Position numbers and translations under genes: made by a program. A model generated the notes under the pieces. The model was given only the letters and a program-made list of their open reading frames with translations. It was not told the origin of the DNA and made no database searches. A stretch of 64,000 bases of DNA, taken from Agriotes lineatus. Taxonomy: Eukaryota; Arthropoda; Insecta; Coleoptera; Elateridae. The DNA lies in the NCBI GenBank assembly GCA_940337035.1, contig CALNHX010001927.1:1-64000 (forward strand), written 5' to 3'. Below, in pieces: positions 54,101 to 57,100 of the stretch (the first letter of the stretch is position 1; every line of letters starts with the position of its first letter).

Positions 54101-57100
54101 ACACTTAAGAATCCACGCAAATGAAAATGATAACCTAATGGACTATGCAATTATTGGCTATAATAATTCAGTACACAGTGCAACAAATTATACACCTTTC
54201 GAATTAACATTCGGACATACAAATTCTGGAAATCCAAATAAAATGTTTATACCCACTTCATTCTATACGGAATACGCCGAAAATCACAAACAAAGATTGG
54301 AACATGTATACCAAAAAGTTAGGGAACAGTTACAAGCAAATAAGGAAAAGGTAGTTTCCAAATTAAATTCACAGGCAGACTCAAATAATGAATTTTCTTT
54401 AGGGAAAACTGTATATAAGCAGAACCCCGATTGTAGGAATAAAAAGAATCGCAAATTTTTAGGGCCATACCAAATCACAAAAATGTTAGAAAGAAATAGA
54501 GTAGAAATTACTAATAAACTTAATAAAAAAAAGAAGTAGTTCATACAAAGGAACTTAGAAAACCTTCTATCGTTACAGATTTGCCATCTGTATCGTCGCA
54601 GCGAAATTAGATCTTCCAAAATTCCACAACCTCAATAGTAATCCTGGACTTCTTCCATTAAAATTGGGAAACGCTCAGAACAAAGTTAATTATTGGTCTT
54701 TTATACAGGTATATGATATTTCTAAAATAATAGAGGAATTTAATGTACTTCAAAAGTCTTTTTCTCAAACTAAAAGCACAATTAAAAATGCTACTCAGAA
54801 GCTTAGCTATGAAAGAGAATATTATAATTCATATAGTCTTGTAAATTTATTAGAAAGTAAAATTAAAAGTCAAATTTATCAGCTTAACCCACTTGCTATG
54901 CAAAAATCTAAACGCAGCCTTATCGATGGATTGGGATCAATAATAAAGTCAATAACAGGAAATTTAGATCATACCGATGCAGAAAGATACAATAAAGCCA
55001 TAACTACACTTTCCGATAATCAAAAACAAATGAAAACGTTAATTAAGGAGCAAATTACTTTACTCCAAAAATCAATTTTAAAATTTAAAAATAGTACTGA
55101 AGGGCTTGCTCATAATCAAATGATGCTACAATCTCGAATCTTACAGTTAGAGCAGGTCATCAAAACTACACATTTGCCAGCGATCGATACGCACAGTTAT
55201 TTTCTTTTACATTCTTTATTCTCGCAACTTGCAATTAGCTTCCAAATTATTTACGATATGTTAGAGAGAATTGAAGTAGCAATCAGTTTTTCAAAATTGA
55301 ATACATTCCACAACTCTTTAGTTGAACCTGAAGATTTACTTTCGGAGCTGTCAGGTATTAACACGAAGATTGAAAAACATAAACTTCCTTTCGAACCAGT
55401 TGTGAAGAATATTTTGTTATATGAAAAAATTATAGAAATTAAAAGTTACAGTAAAGGAAATCAAATCGTCTTTATTTTAGAAATTCCAATTGTTAAAGCT
55501 GAAAGCTATGATTATTATCATCTATATTCCTTGCCAGTCCCATCTGCTAAAATATTTAAAACTATAATACCTATTTCGAAATTCCTCCTATATAACGAGC
55601 AAAGCTATGCATATTTCGACAACGAATATCAAGAGGTAGGACCCGAAGAATTCATATGTCATGAACTTCGTACCACGGAAATCAAAACGGAAGCTCCGTG
55701 CGAGGTCCAATTACTCAAATATTCAGAAAACCTAATCAAATGTCTTCAGGTACCCGTCAACATATCCAGAGTGAAAATTCAACCATTAGAAAAGGCCAAG
55801 TGGATCATCATCACACCCAGAAGTATAGTGGCTAAACAAATTTGTAAAAAATCTAAAATCAATGTGGTTCTAAAAGGCAGTTATGTGTTAGAACTAAATA
55901 GTGCATGTGATGTTCAAATAGAGGACACGCTTCTGAAAACCTATGAGAACTTTAAGTTAGAATTTTATAATATTGAATTGCCAAATTTACACTCTGTCGA
56001 AACTAATATAGCAACTGATACTTTAAATTTTAAACCTTTACAGTTAGAAACTATCAATTTAGATGGAATTAATAAAATTTATAACTCATTGGATGAGCAG
56101 AAAAATCAATTAAATAGTATTGACGATGTTTCGATTCATTATAACAAAATTAGTGTTTATACTATTGTATTGTATATTTTAATAGTAATGATGGCCGTAT
56201 ATATGGTGTACAAATATTTTTGTGTAAATAAGTTTAACAGGTCCCAAAGCGAAACAACATCGTTGTCAACGAAGCTACGAAGCAACTTCAGGAGGTCCCG
56301 AATATCCGCTTTTCGTCGAACTCTGGTTTAGACCATAGTTCTTGCTGAAACAACGGAGGAGTTACAGTTACCAACCTGCTGACTACCGTAAGATAAGGCA
56401 CGTCCCCGCGATATCAGCACTTAAAGATTATAAATACATCTGTTTTAGCTAGGTATCTGGTCTTTTTGTACGCTCGCTGCTTGCAATAAAGTCCATGTGC
56501 GATTTCTGTAGTAGTTTTACTTTTTAAAAACGAATTTTCGTTGGCCCGGACCAAATTTTGCCCAAACGGTTATTTAATTAATTATGATACAATTCCTGAT
56601 ATTTTGGACGATGACAGTTGACAACATACATTTCATAAAAAAAATAACATACAGTGAAGTCCATCTATAATGCAACATGGTCATATTGCAAGCTAAATGG
56701 TCCGCCCACTTTATTATTGGAATATAGGCGACCCATTATACATTGGGCGCATTCAGGCGACACAACAGCAGTTTAATTATTTTTATTATTTTGATCAAAT
56801 TATGGAATAAAGATTATTTGATGAGGTTAGTAAATTAAATTAAAAAGTAATTAGTGTAGTAGGAAAATAGATAATAATTTTGGTAATATCTAACAATAAT
56901 TACAGTTGTACAACTGTTGTGTCGTTTGAACTCGCTTATTCATTACCAGCTAGTTAGTTAAAAAATAAAAACGTGTTCATAGTTAAAAAGAATTATTTAA
57001 TAACGAAAATGAATTATATAAAAATGAAGAAATAGAAACAGCAGCAAGCAATTACGAGTATTATAATAACTGCTCGAAGGCCCCACTTTGCATTTCCAAA

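Larger units (their letters stand above)
48789..56557 (+). mobile_element. errantivirus (Gypsy/Metaviridae with env), 7.8 kb, nearly complete
   Basis: Layout: 5' LTR, tRNA-Ser primer site, gag, pol (protease, RT, RNase H, integrase), env, purine tract, 3' LTR. Gag to pol needs a -1 shift, as is usual in errantiviruses. The LTRs differ at only four positions in 198 bp, so the insertion is young compared with its surroundings. The one clear defect is an in-frame TAG in pol (51336-51338). Flanks TTCC and TTGC agree at three of four bases, so the 4-bp target duplication is uncertain. It lies in sense orientation within the DRAM-like intron. Confidence 0.93.
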
